The notes under the pieces were generated by a model. The model saw nothing but the letters and a program-made list of their open reading frames with translations, had not been told where the DNA came from and did not search any database. DNA of 64,000 bases from Bradyrhizobium australiense (lineage in GTDB: Bacteria > Pseudomonadota > Alphaproteobacteria > Rhizobiales > Xanthobacteraceae): NCBI RefSeq assembly GCF_013114825.1, contig NZ_JAAVLX010000005.1, forward strand, positions 372,001 to 436,000, read 5' to 3'. A program made the position numbers and the translations under genes. Shown one piece after another: positions 21,392 to 30,623 of the stretch. Within the stretch, counting starts at the first letter, position 1. The number at the start of each line of letters is the position of its first letter.

Positions 21392-22144
21392 ATGTCATTG
21401 CTTGAAGTGAAAGATCTGAAGGTCCGTGTCGAGGATAACGAAATCCTCCATGGGCTGACGCTGACGGTGAACCCGGGCGAGGTGCACGCGATCATGGGGC
21501 CGAACGGCTCTGGCAAGTCGACGCTTTCGCACGTCATCGCCGGCAAGCCGGGCTATGAGGTCACTGACGGCGAGATCCTGTTCAGGGGCGAGGACCTCCT
21601 TGAGATGGAGCCGGACGAGCGCGCCGCCAAGGGTGTGTTCCTGGCGTTCCAGTACCCGGTCGAAATTCCCGGCGTCACCACCTGGAACTTCCTGCACACG
21701 GCGTTGAACGCCCAGCGCAAGGCGCGCGGCCAAAGCCAGCTTACGTCTCCGGAATTTCTCAAGAAGGTCCGCGAGGTCGCCAAGTCGCTCAACATCCCGC
21801 AGGACATGCTGAAGCGCGGCGTCAATGTCGGCTTCTCCGGCGGCGAAAAGAAGCGCAACGAGATCTTGCAGATGGCGCTGTTCGAGCCGGCCGTCTGCAT
21901 CCTCGATGAAATGGATTCCGGCCTCGATATCGACGCGCTCAGGATCGCGGCCGACGGCGTCAATGCGCTGCGTTCGCCCGATCGCGCGATGGTGGTGATC
22001 ACGCACTACCAGCGGCTGCTCAACTACATCATCCCTGATTTCGTGCACGTGATGTCGAGGGGCCGCGTGGTGAAAAGCGGCGGCAAGGAACTGGCGCTGG
22101 AGCTCGAGGCTTCCGGCTACGCCCAATTCGAAGACGCGGCCTGA
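21392..22144 (+). CDS. sufC: SufC, SUF system ATPase
   Basis: This 250-residue ABC-type ATPase drives the SufBCD scaffold. The Walker A motif is GPNGSGKST, the ABC signature region is FSGGEKKRNEI and Walker B is CILDEMDSGLDIDA, followed by the H-loop in VVITHYQRLL. The EKKRNEI variant is diagnostic for SufC rather than a transporter subunit. Length is normal. It lies 78 bases after the 45-codon ORF and 17 bases before sufD in one operon. Confidence 0.93.
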   Translation: MSLLEVKDLKVRVEDNEILHGLTLTVNPGEVHAIMGPNGSGKSTLSHVIAGKPGYEVTDGEILFRGEDLLEMEPDERAAKGVFLAFQYPVEIPGVTTWNFLHTALNAQRKARGQSQLTSPEFLKKVREVAKSLNIPQDMLKRGVNVGFSGGEKKRNEILQMALFEPAVCILDEMDSGLDIDALRIAADGVNALRSPDRAMVVITHYQRLLNYIIPDFVHVMSRGRVVKSGGKELALELEASGYAQFEDAA

Positions 22145-22161
22145 CGCAAAGCGGATTTGTG

Positions 22162-23487
22162 ATGAACCTGGTGTTGGCAAAGAACGAGACGGGACGCGCG
22201 CTGAGCGACAGCTTTGCGATCGCGCGCGACCGGCTGCCGGGCGCGGGCAAAGTGGCTGAGGCGCGAAGCGCCGCCTTCGAGGCCTATGAGCGCGCAGGCC
22301 TGCCGCATCGCCGGATCGAAGACTGGAAATATACCGACCTGCGCGCGCTGATGCGCGAGGTTTTGCCGCTGGCGCCTGCGCCGGATGCGGCTGCACTGAA
22401 ACGAGCCGCGGCGGCCGTGAAGCTGCAGGCGATCAAAGGTGCGCGCCGGCTCGTACTGGTCGATGGCGTGTTCGCTCCGAAACTTTCCGAACTCGATGGC
22501 CTGGAGAAGGGCCTTACCGTCCGCACCTTGCAGGACGTGCTGGAAGCCGGCGACGCCGCGCTGCAGGCGCAGCTTCTCACGCCCGATAACGCCAATCCGA
22601 TGGTGGCGCTCAACAGCGCGATGATGACCGACGGCGTCGTGATCGAAATCGCCGACGGCCTCGTGCTGAAGCAGCCGCTCCAGGTCATTCACGTCGCCAA
22701 TGCCGCCACGCCGGCGGCGATGTTCACCCGTTCGCTGCTGCGGCTCGGCCGGGATGCCGGGCTGACGCTGGTCGAGGGTTACATCGCTGCCGATGGCGCC
22801 GAGGTCTATCAGGCCCATGATTCCCTGATCATCGCGATCGGCGACAATTCGCGGCTCGACCATGTTCGCCTCGTCGAGGACAGCCGTGAAGCCATCAACA
22901 TCTCCTCCTCCGTCGTCACCCTGGGCGCGCATGCGCATTTCAACACGTTCGGCATGACGTCCGGCGCCGCCGTCAGCCGCTATCAGGCGACGATTGCGTT
23001 TGCCGGCGAGCACTCCCGGGTCGAGACCAACGGGGTCAACCTGCTCAACGGCCGCCAGCACGCCGACACCACGCTGTTCATGGACCACGCGGTGCCGCAT
23101 TGCGCCAGCCGCGAGGTGTTCCGCGCCGTCGCTGACAACCGCGCCCATTCGGTGTTCCAGGGCCGCATCGTCGTGCGTCCCGATGCGCAGAAGACCGACG
23201 CCAAGATGATGACGCGGGCGCTGCTCTTGTCCGACGATGCCGAGGCCGATAACAAGCCGGAACTCGAAATCTTCGCCGACGACGTCACCTGCGGCCATGG
23301 CGCCACGACCGGTGCGCTCGAAGAAAGCCTCTTGTTCTACCTGCGCGCCCGCGGTCTCTCCGAGAAGGAGGCGCAGGCGCTCTTGATCCAGGCGTTCGTG
23401 GGCGAGGCGATTGAGTCCATCGTCAACGACGATCTGCGAGAACTCGCAATTGCTGCCACGCGCCGCTGGCTGGAGGCACGTTCATGA
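22162..23487 (+). CDS. sufD: SufD, SUF scaffold partner
   Basis: This 441-residue SufB paralogue completes the SufBC2D complex. The N-terminal helical part has the RRIEDWKYTDLRALM block. The central beta-helix follows, and the C-terminal core carries TCGHGATTGALEE, LLFYLRARGLSEKEA and a final FVGEAIESI. The conserved His of the GHGAT motif is present. The GTG at 22159 directly precedes the chosen ATG at 22162. Its TGA overlaps the sufS start. Confidence 0.9.
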   Translation: MNLVLAKNETGRALSDSFAIARDRLPGAGKVAEARSAAFEAYERAGLPHRRIEDWKYTDLRALMREVLPLAPAPDAAALKRAAAAVKLQAIKGARRLVLVDGVFAPKLSELDGLEKGLTVRTLQDVLEAGDAALQAQLLTPDNANPMVALNSAMMTDGVVIEIADGLVLKQPLQVIHVANAATPAAMFTRSLLRLGRDAGLTLVEGYIAADGAEVYQAHDSLIIAIGDNSRLDHVRLVEDSREAINISSSVVTLGAHAHFNTFGMTSGAAVSRYQATIAFAGEHSRVETNGVNLLNGRQHADTTLFMDHAVPHCASREVFRAVADNRAHSVFQGRIVVRPDAQKTDAKMMTRALLLSDDAEADNKPELEIFADDVTCGHGATTGALEESLLFYLRARGLSEKEAQALLIQAFVGEAIESIVNDDLRELAIAATRRWLEARS

Positions 23488-24731
23488 GTCAGCACCCAGC
23501 GGTCAAAAATGGTGCCTATGACGTCCATCGCGTGCGGGAGGATTTCCCAGCGCTGGCGATGAAGGTCTATGGAAAGCCGCTGGTCTATCTCGATAACGCC
23601 GCCTCCGCGCAGAAGCCGACCGCCGTGCTCGACCGGATGACCGAGGCTTACAAGAGCGAATACGCCAACGTGCATCGCGGCCTGCATTACCTCGCCAATG
23701 CCGCGACCGACGCCTATGAGGGCGCCCGCGCGAAGGTGGCGCAGTTCGTCAACGCGCGCGGCACCGAGGAGATCATCTTTACTCGTAGCGCCACCGAGGC
23801 GATCAATCTGGTCGCGCAGACTTTCGGCCGCGAGCGCATTACAGCGGGTGATGAGATCGTTCTCTCGATCATGGAGCACCACGCCAATATCGTGCCATGG
23901 CATTTTCTCAGGGAACGCTATGGCGCTGTCATCAAATGGGCGCCAGTGGACGGGGAGGGCAATTTCCTCCTCGAGGAGTTCGAGCGGCTTCTGACCGAGC
24001 GCACCAAAATGGTTGCGATCACGCAGATGTCCAACGTGCTCGGCACCGTGTTGCCGGTGAAGGAAATAGTGAGGATCGCGCATGCACGTGGCATCGCGGT
24101 GTTGGTCGACGGTTCGCAAGCCTGCGTTCATCTGGATGTTGATGTCCGCGACATTGATTGCGATTTTTACGTGATGACGAGCCACAAACTGTATGGGCCG
24201 ACCGGCATCGGCGTGCTTTACGGTAAGTATACGCATCTGGCGTCGATGCCGCCGTTCAATGGTGGCGGCGAGATGATCCGCGAGGTCTCGCGTGGCGGCG
24301 TCACCTACGGTGATCCGCCTCACCGGTTCGAGGCTGGCACGCCTCCGATCGTCGAGGCGATCGGTCTGGGCGCAGCTGTGGACTATATCAATTCAATAGG
24401 AAAGGCACAGATCCACAAGCACGAGAGCGCACTGCTCGCTTACGCGCAGAAGAAGCTGCGGGGCATCAAGTCCCTACGTATTATCGGAACGGCGGCTGAG
24501 AAGGGCGCGATCATCTCCTTCGAAATAAAAGTCGCGCATGCACACGATTTTGCCACCGTCATCGATCGTGCAGGCGTGGCGGTGCGCGCCGGTACCCATT
24601 GCGCGATGCCGCTGCACGAACGTTTTGGCGTGCCAGCGACCTGCCGCGCTTCGTTCGCTCTCTACAACACGCATGAAGATATCGATGTGCTGGCGGGCGC
24701 GCTTATCAAGGCGCAGGAGCTGTTCTCATGA
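23484..24731 (+). CDS. sufS: SufS, group II cysteine desulfurase
   Basis: This 415-residue PLP enzyme releases sulfur from cysteine for Fe-S assembly. Family marks are the early YLDNAASAQKP block, the HRGLHYLAN block, EHHANIVPW, and the PLP Lys in MTSHKLYGPTGIGVLYG. The RAGTHCAMPLHERF segment carries a Cys, and the active-site persulfide Cys is in PATCRASFALYN. It is a SufS type rather than NifS. Since no nifS was found in the window, it could supply sulfur for nitrogenase clusters here, but that is inference. The usual sufE, sufT and sufA partners do not follow; after the overlapping ATGA only nine codons stay open. Confidence 0.92.
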   Translation: MSQHPAVKNGAYDVHRVREDFPALAMKVYGKPLVYLDNAASAQKPTAVLDRMTEAYKSEYANVHRGLHYLANAATDAYEGARAKVAQFVNARGTEEIIFTRSATEAINLVAQTFGRERITAGDEIVLSIMEHHANIVPWHFLRERYGAVIKWAPVDGEGNFLLEEFERLLTERTKMVAITQMSNVLGTVLPVKEIVRIAHARGIAVLVDGSQACVHLDVDVRDIDCDFYVMTSHKLYGPTGIGVLYGKYTHLASMPPFNGGGEMIREVSRGGVTYGDPPHRFEAGTPPIVEAIGLGAAVDYINSIGKAQIHKHESALLAYAQKKLRGIKSLRIIGTAAEKGAIISFEIKVAHAHDFATVIDRAGVAVRAGTHCAMPLHERFGVPATCRASFALYNTHEDIDVLAGALIKAQELFS

Positions 24732-25043
24732 GCGAAGGGGCTGGCCCCAGACCATGAGACGCGTCGTGTATACGCGAGTTGCCGCAGCAATGCGCTAAGC
24801 ATTGTATCGCAGGACTTCCGCCCGGGCGAGTGGGTCCGCTACTTGATGCTGATTAAGAACGGCGCATGGATCCGCCCAAGGATATTGGTGAGCCGCTGGT
24901 CTTTGCGGGCGAGACTCGAACCGTGCGGCAGATCTGTCCTACGCCCTTGGGTTCATAGCGCGGGCCGTCTTCATCATCAGTCGCGCTCACGGGATGATTC
25001 GTCTCGGCGAGAGCGGATCTCTCGGTGGAATCGAGGTATTAAG
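24732..25043. other. intergenic, no recognisable gene
   Basis: The ATG overlapping the sufS stop opens only nine codons, which may be the stub of a lost suf gene. A short DPPKDIGEPLVFAGET-like frame follows but I cannot assign it. Confidence 0.4.
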
Positions 25044-25153
25044 CCTCGATCATGATCCGGAAAAGTGCAAACCGGTTTCCCGAAAGATCCTGCTCAAACA
25101 AAGACATGGGATCATGATGCGAATTCCATCTAGTCGCATCATGATCGAGACGC
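25044..25153. repeat. RIME-like intergenic palindromic repeat
   Basis: The ends form an inverted repeat (CTCGATCATGAT against ATCATGATCGAG). The interior has the CCGGAAAAGTGCAAACCGG and CTCAAACAAAGA blocks typical of the RIME-type mosaic repeats scattered through rhizobial genomes. It is short and non-coding and may fold in RNA. Confidence 0.7.
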
Positions 25154-25469
25154 CTGCCCGGCGTGCCGCCCGAATTGACCACTATGCCGCCGACCGAACC
25201 ATTTCCGAAGGCGGACCACCGTTCACCGTGACGCGGCTTGATGCGCTGATCGAGCCGCCCACCTCTCGCGCACCCGCATGTGTGGTCTCCCGGCAACAAT
25301 GGCGCGAGAGGGACAAAGATCTGGGGTAGATGCTGCAACGTTGTGCAGCAGGGGGCTCGTCCTCAAGTTTGATCTGAGCACGGCAGCGCCCCAATTAGGC
25401 GCGGTGGCCTGCCGATCCTCGCTCGCCATCTGCCTGTCGCGCGAATCCAAGAGCCGCGGGGCCTACACG

Positions 25470-25981
25470 TCCCCGTAGGCGCCTCGACATTCTTCCGGCG
25501 GCGGTCATAGCTTGCGATCATGAACAACGCGCCGATGGTCGCGAGGTTCTTCAAGACATCGACAGCATCCTGCGTTGCCGTGCCCCGGATAATTCCGGAA
25601 GTCGTACAAATAACAAGTCGAGATCCCGACATGGAGGACCGTGACAACCAGAAAGAAGCGCGCACCAAAGTTCAACGCGATCATCAGCGCCGCGAGGAGT
25701 TCGAGCGAATCGACCACAACCGCCTGAAGTTGCGGCGTCGGCATTCCGGTCGCGCTCTCAAGCGACGCGGTTTAGGACGCGAACGCCTCGGGAACTGAAA
25801 ATTTGGTCGCGATGAGATCGGCGGTCTGCTGTATGCCGAACAGCTTCGTCGCCCGCGTGTAGATGAACAGCAACGCGAAGAGAACTCGCCCAAAGGTAAC
25901 GAACGCTGGCTGGTGGAGCTGACTGCAGTGCGGACGCGGGAAGAGCGGAACGTTTATGGTCGTTCCGCTCTCCGCGATCAA
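25470..25981 (-). pseudogene. DoxX-family membrane protein, broken
   Basis: The first part has a DoxX N-terminal block (FGRVLFALLFIYTRATKLFG, then ATKFSVPEAFAS) and stops at an in-frame TAA near 25771. The same frame resumes with GMPTPQLQAVVV, LLAALMIALNFGARFFLV and YDFRN. A frameshift near 25590 then moves to VLKNLATIGALFMIASY. One nonsense codon plus one frameshift in an otherwise recognisable four-helix protein marks it as a recent pseudogene. Confidence 0.7.
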
Positions 25982-26019
25982 ATCGAATCCGTCTGCGCCC
26001 GGAGGGCGACCGCCTTCAA

Positions 26020-28319
26020 TTAGCCGAGTTGCGGACGGCCGGCGCGCTCCTGGGCCTCGACCGCGGCGACCGCCGTCATGTTGAGGACGCCACGCGCGGT
26101 CACCCCGGGCGTTAGGATATGCGCCGGCCGCGCCGGACCGATCAGGATCGGCCCCACGGGAAGCGCATCCGCCAGGACCTTTACCGTCTGATAGGCGATG
26201 TTGGCAGCATCTAGCGTCGGCATGATCAGGATGTTGGCCTCGCCGTCCAACATCGATTGCGGCAGCACCATCCGTCGTGCAGCGGCCGACAGCGCGGTGT
26301 CGCCCTGCATCTCGCCGTCAGCCTCGAGCCCCGGGTGCTTCTCTTTCAGAAGCTGGGTCGCGCGGCGCATCTTGCGCGAGGAGTCGGTGTCATAGCTGCC
26401 GAAGTCGGAATGCGATACGAACGCGACCTTCGGCTTGAAGTTGAAGCGCTGGACGTGGAGCGCAGCCAGCGAGGCGATTTCCGCCAGTTCCTCCGCGCTT
26501 GGGCTGGGCCGCACCTGGGTATCGGCGATGAAATAGGAGCCCTTCCTGGTGATCATCAGCGCCAGCGCCGCATAATCGCTGGTCCCCGGCAAAAAGCCGA
26601 TGATCTCGCGCACATGCCGCAGGTGGCTCATGTACCGCCCCTCGACGCCGCACAGCATGGCGTCGGCTTCCCCACGCACCACAGCGAGGGCCGCGATCAC
26701 CGTGTTGTTGGTGCGCACCACCGTGCGCGCCGCGTCCGGCGTGACGCCGTGGCGCCCGGCAACGTCGATATAGGACTGCACGTAGGAGCGATAGCGCGGA
26801 TCGTCCTCAGGATTGACAAGGTCAAAATCCTCGCCCGGCTTGATCGAGAGGCCAAACCGTTTGATGCGGGCTTCGACCACCGACGGCCGCCCCACCAGGA
26901 TCGCCCGCGCCAGCTTCTCCTCGAGGACCACTTGCGTGGCGCGCAGCACGCGCTCGTCCTCGCCCTCGGCGTAGATGACGCGCACCGGCTGCGTCTTGGC
27001 CTTGGCGAACATCGGCTTCATAAGGAGACCGGAGCGGAACGCAAACCGCTCGAGCAGCGCGCGATATTCGTCGAAATTCTTGATCGGCCGCGTCGCGACG
27101 CCGGAGTCCATCGCAGCCCTCGCCACCGCCGGCGCGATGCGCAGGATCAGGCGCGGGTCGAACGGGCTCGGGATCAGCGATCCCGGCCCAAAGCCCTGCG
27201 TCTCGCCAGTGTCGAAACCGGAAGCCACCGCGTCCGACGGAGGATCGCGCGCAAGCTGCGCGATTGCATCGACCGCCGCGTGCTTCATCTCCTCGTTGAT
27301 TTCGGTGGCGCCGACATCGAGCGCGCCGCGGAAGATGAAGGGAAAGCACAGGACGTTGTTGACCTGGTTCGCGAAGTCCGAACGTCCCGTGCAGATCATC
27401 ACGTCGGGACGGCCTTTGCGGGCCTCGTCCGGCATGATCTCCGGCACCGGGTTGGCGAGCGCCATCACCAGCGGCTTGTCGGCCATCTGCTTGACCATTT
27501 CCGGTCTCAGCACGTTTGGCGCTGACAACCCCAAGAAGATATCCGCACCGGGAATGACATCCGCGAGCACCCGCGCATCAGTGTTCTGCGCATAGACGGC
27601 CTTCCAGGGATCCATCGAGGTATTGCGGGCTTCATGGACGACGCCATCGATGTCGCAGACCCAGATGTTCTTACGCTGCGCACCATCGACACCAGCAGGT
27701 TGAGACAGGCGATCGCGGCCGCGCCGGCGCCGGAGCAGACGATCTTCACGTCGGGCAGCTTCTTGCCGTTGAGAAGCAGGGCGTTTGCGATCGCAGCGCC
27801 CACGATGATGGCGGTGCCGTGCTGGTCGTCATGGAAGACTGGGATCTTCATGCGCTCCTTCAGCTGCGCCTCGATTGCGAAGCATTCCGGTCCGCGGATA
27901 TCTTCAAGATTGATGCCCCCGAAAGTCGGCTCCAGCGCCGCCACCGTGTCGACCACGCGCTCGATGGTGTCGGCCTTGATCTCGATGTCGAACACGTCGA
28001 TGCCGGCGAACTTCTTGAACAGCACCGCCTTGCCTTCCATCACGGGCTTGGACGCCAGCGGGCCGATATTGCCGAGGCCGAGCACGGCGCTGCCATTACT
28101 GACCACGGCAACCAAATTGGCACGTGCCGTCAGAGAGGCGACCTCAGTGGGGTCTTTGGCGATCTCGGTGCAGGCGGCGGCAACGCCGGGCGAATAGGCG
28201 AGCGCAAGGTCGCGCTGGTTGACGAGCGGCTTGATCGCCTGGATTTCGAGCTTACCGGGTCGCGGCAGCCGGTGATAGGCCAGCGCCGCCGAAAGGAGAT
28301 CTTCAGAATGGGATGACAT
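26020..28319 (-). pseudogene. maeB: NADP-dependent malic enzyme (MaeB type) with one frameshift
   Basis: MaeB enzymes convert malate to pyruvate and CO2 and carry a C-terminal phosphotransacetylase-like domain. The N-terminal catalytic part (28319 to about 27684) is intact, with YSPGVAAACTEI, FHDDQHGTA and the nucleotide-binding SGAGAAAIACLNLLVSM. One base appears deleted at about 27683, in what should be ATGGGTGCGCAG. The frame then continues as KNIWVCDIDGVVHEA, through LSAPNVL, to a complete phosphotransacetylase-like domain ending at 26020. As written this yields a 270-residue stub. Everything else is conserved, so the event is recent or a sequencing error. In rhizobia dicarboxylate metabolism feeds bacteroids, which makes the state of this gene relevant. 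Confidence 0.8.
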
Positions 28320-28892
28320 GCTACTCTCGCGTTTCCTAACCCCAAGTTTCTATTCTGTGCTCGTCTAATCAAGGTCAGTTGTCCGGTGGATGGAGCCGGA
28401 TGTGAAGCACGCCCGGCAGCCCGGATGCAACATCGGATCGCACCCCTATCAACAGCCCTCATTACATCAAGGCGTATCAGCCAGGGCGGTCTGGGCGTCG
28501 ACGCGCATGCAGAAGCCCATGGAGCGGAAATCCCACGAGCGCTGTGGCTTGAGGTGCTCAGGCAGTCGAACAACGCCTGCGGGCCGGCCGCGACGATCTC
28601 TCTGGCTAGTCGGCCCAATAGGATTGGGATCAGGATGGCGAGGGAGGCCAGGCGCAATGTGCGCACCACCGTCGCCAACGAGCTGAGCAGCGGTCAGGCT
28701 TCACGACGATGGTGATCCAGACTGGCTGACGCAGCCTTGCAGCTGGGTCGCCTCGTCACGTTCCATTTTCGGTAGCGGGCCCGTGTCGCAATGTTCTCGC
28801 GCTCTTGTGGGGCAAATGCTGTGCAATATCGCGCGCGCCCGCCCTTGTTTTTGTTTCGAACAGGATCAAACGAGCACGGTAGACACGCTCGA
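28320..28892. other. upstream region of nifD, no gene
   Basis: Several frames on both strands overlap without family resemblance. The region ends at the NifA site for the nifD operon. No nifH lies upstream of nifD. Confidence 0.5.
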
Positions 28893-28908
28893 TGTCGGGT
28901 TTGCAACA
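28893..28908 (+). promoter_or_regulatory. NifA upstream activator site for nifD
   Basis: TGTCGGGTTTGCAACA fits TGT-N10-ACA and lies about 80 bases upstream of the -24/-12 promoter, the usual distance for NifA activation. Confidence 0.75.
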
Positions 28909-28979
28909 ACAGTCCGGTTACCCGCGCGAAGGTGCCTATCTACTTTCAACTGCGCTGTTTTTTGCGCTCACGTCGCGGC

Positions 28980-28995
28980 TGGCACGGTCGTTGCA
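28980..28995 (+). promoter_or_regulatory. sigma-54 promoter of the nifDKENX operon
   Basis: TGGCACGGTCGTTGCA is a perfect TGGCACG-N4-TTGCA match. Transcription should begin near 29006, about 44 bases before the nifD ATG. Together with the NifA site it predicts expression only under low oxygen in symbiosis. Confidence 0.85.
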
Positions 28996-29049
28996 AAACT
29001 CTTGGCCGAGAGCCGCCGTCGCAACAGGAAACCTTTGAAGGATATCAGC

Positions 29050-30552
29050 ATGAGTCTCGCCACGACCCAGAGCATCGCAGAAATCAAAGCCCGCAACAAA
29101 GAGCTGATTCAGGAGGTGCTGAGGGTCTATCCGGAGAAGACCGCAAAACGGCGCGCCAAGCACCTCAATGTTCACGAGGCCGGCAAGTCGGACTGCGGAG
29201 TCAAGTCCAACCTCAAATCCATCCCCGGTGTGATGACGATCCGCGGTTGCGCCTACGCGGGCTCCAAAGGTGTGGTCTGGGGACCGATCAAGGACATGAT
29301 CCATATCAGCCACGGTCCGGTCGGCTGTGGACAGTACTCGTGGGGCTCGCGGCGTAACTATTACGTCGGCACGACAGGTATCGATAGTTTCGTGACCTTG
29401 CAGTTCACATCCGACTTCCAGGAAAAGGATATCGTGTTCGGCGGGGACAAGAAGCTCGTCAAAATCATTGATGAAATTCAGGAGCTGTTCCCGCTCAACA
29501 ACGGCATCACCATCCAGTCGGAATGCCCAATCGGTCTGATCGGCGACGACATCGAGGCGGTCTCCAGGGCAAAATCGAAGGAATATGGCGGCAAGACAAT
29601 CGTGCCGGTCCGCTGCGAGGGTTTCCGCGGCGTGTCACAGTCGCTCGGCCACCATATTGCCAACGACGCGGTGCGCGATTGGGTGTTCGACAAGGTCACC
29701 CCCGAGAGTAAGCCGACATTCGAGCCGACGCCCTACGATGTCGCGATCATCGGCGACTACAATATCGGCGGCGACGCCTGGTCATCTCGAATTCTGCTTG
29801 AGGAGATGGGCCTGCGCGTGATCGCGCAGTGGTCCGGTGACGGTTCCCTGGCCGAGCTCGAGGCAACGCCGAAGGCGAAGCTTAACGTGCTGCATTGCTA
29901 CCGCTCGATGAACTACATCTCGCGCCACATGGAGGAGAAATTCGGTATTCCCTGGTGCGAATACAACTTCTTCGGGCCCTCCAAGATCGTGGAGTCGCTG
30001 CGCAAGATAGCCGGTTATTTTGACGACAAGATCAAGGAGGGTGCCGAGCGGGTGATTGCAAAATATCAGCCGCTGGTGGACGCGGTGATCGCTAAATATC
30101 GCCCGCGCCTGGAAGGCAAGAGCGTGATGCTGTTCGTTGGCGGACTGCGTCCGCGCCATGTGATCGGCGCCTACGAGGACCTCGGAATGGAGGTCGTCGG
30201 CACCGGCTACGAGTTCGGCCACAATGACGATTACCAGCGCACTGCCCAGCACTACGTCAAGGATGGCACGCTCATCTACGACGACGTCACGGGCTATGAG
30301 TTCGAACGCTTCGTCGAGAAGATCCAGCCTGACTTGGTCGGCTCTGGCATCAAGGAAAAATATGTCTTCCAAAAGATGGGCGTACCGTTCCGCCAAATGC
30401 ACTCCTGGGACTATTCGGGTCCGTATCATGGCTATGACGGATTTGCGATCTTCGCGCGCGACATGGACATGGCCATCAACTCACCGATCTGGAAAAAGAC
30501 CAAGGCGCCGTGGAAGGAGGTCCCGAAGCCGAACCTGTTGGCTGCCGAATAA
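29050..30552 (+). CDS. nifD: NifD, nitrogenase MoFe protein alpha chain
   Basis: This 500-residue protein binds FeMo cofactor and shares the P-cluster with NifK. P-cluster Cys ligands are seen in RGCAYAGSKGVVWGP, GPVGCGQYSW and SECPIGLIGDD. The cofactor Cys ligand is in LHCYRSMNYISRHME and the His ligand in MHSWDYSGPYHGYDG. The start is ATG 29050, with AAGGA upstream. The frame is open another 89 codons upstream, but that covers the promoter and shows no homology. It is followed by nifK after 71 bases containing a stem-loop. All key residues are present, so it should be functional. Confidence 0.97.
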   Translation: MSLATTQSIAEIKARNKELIQEVLRVYPEKTAKRRAKHLNVHEAGKSDCGVKSNLKSIPGVMTIRGCAYAGSKGVVWGPIKDMIHISHGPVGCGQYSWGSRRNYYVGTTGIDSFVTLQFTSDFQEKDIVFGGDKKLVKIIDEIQELFPLNNGITIQSECPIGLIGDDIEAVSRAKSKEYGGKTIVPVRCEGFRGVSQSLGHHIANDAVRDWVFDKVTPESKPTFEPTPYDVAIIGDYNIGGDAWSSRILLEEMGLRVIAQWSGDGSLAELEATPKAKLNVLHCYRSMNYISRHMEEKFGIPWCEYNFFGPSKIVESLRKIAGYFDDKIKEGAERVIAKYQPLVDAVIAKYRPRLEGKSVMLFVGGLRPRHVIGAYEDLGMEVVGTGYEFGHNDDYQRTAQHYVKDGTLIYDDVTGYEFERFVEKIQPDLVGSGIKEKYVFQKMGVPFRQMHSWDYSGPYHGYDGFAIFARDMDMAINSPIWKKTKAPWKEVPKPNLLAAE

Positions 30553-30563
30553 CCCAAGTGGCC

Positions 30564-30583
30564 CGGCTCACTGCTGAGAGCCG
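30564..30583 (+). other. nifD-nifK intergenic stem-loop
   Basis: CGGCTC pairs with GAGCCG around an eight-base loop. No T-run follows, so it is not a classic terminator. It may protect the nifD 3' end. Confidence 0.35.
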
Positions 30584-30623
30584 AACCCAATATTGATCAC
30601 GATTTTCGAAAAGGATCCTACCA

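Noticed and set aside
21313..21405. 30-codon ORF between the 45-codon ORF and sufC
   Set aside because: It overlaps the sufC start by 14 bases and shows no coding character beyond being open.
28840..28866. TGT and ACA half sites in TGTTTTTGTTTCGAACA as a second NifA site
   Set aside because: Spacing is eleven bases, not ten.
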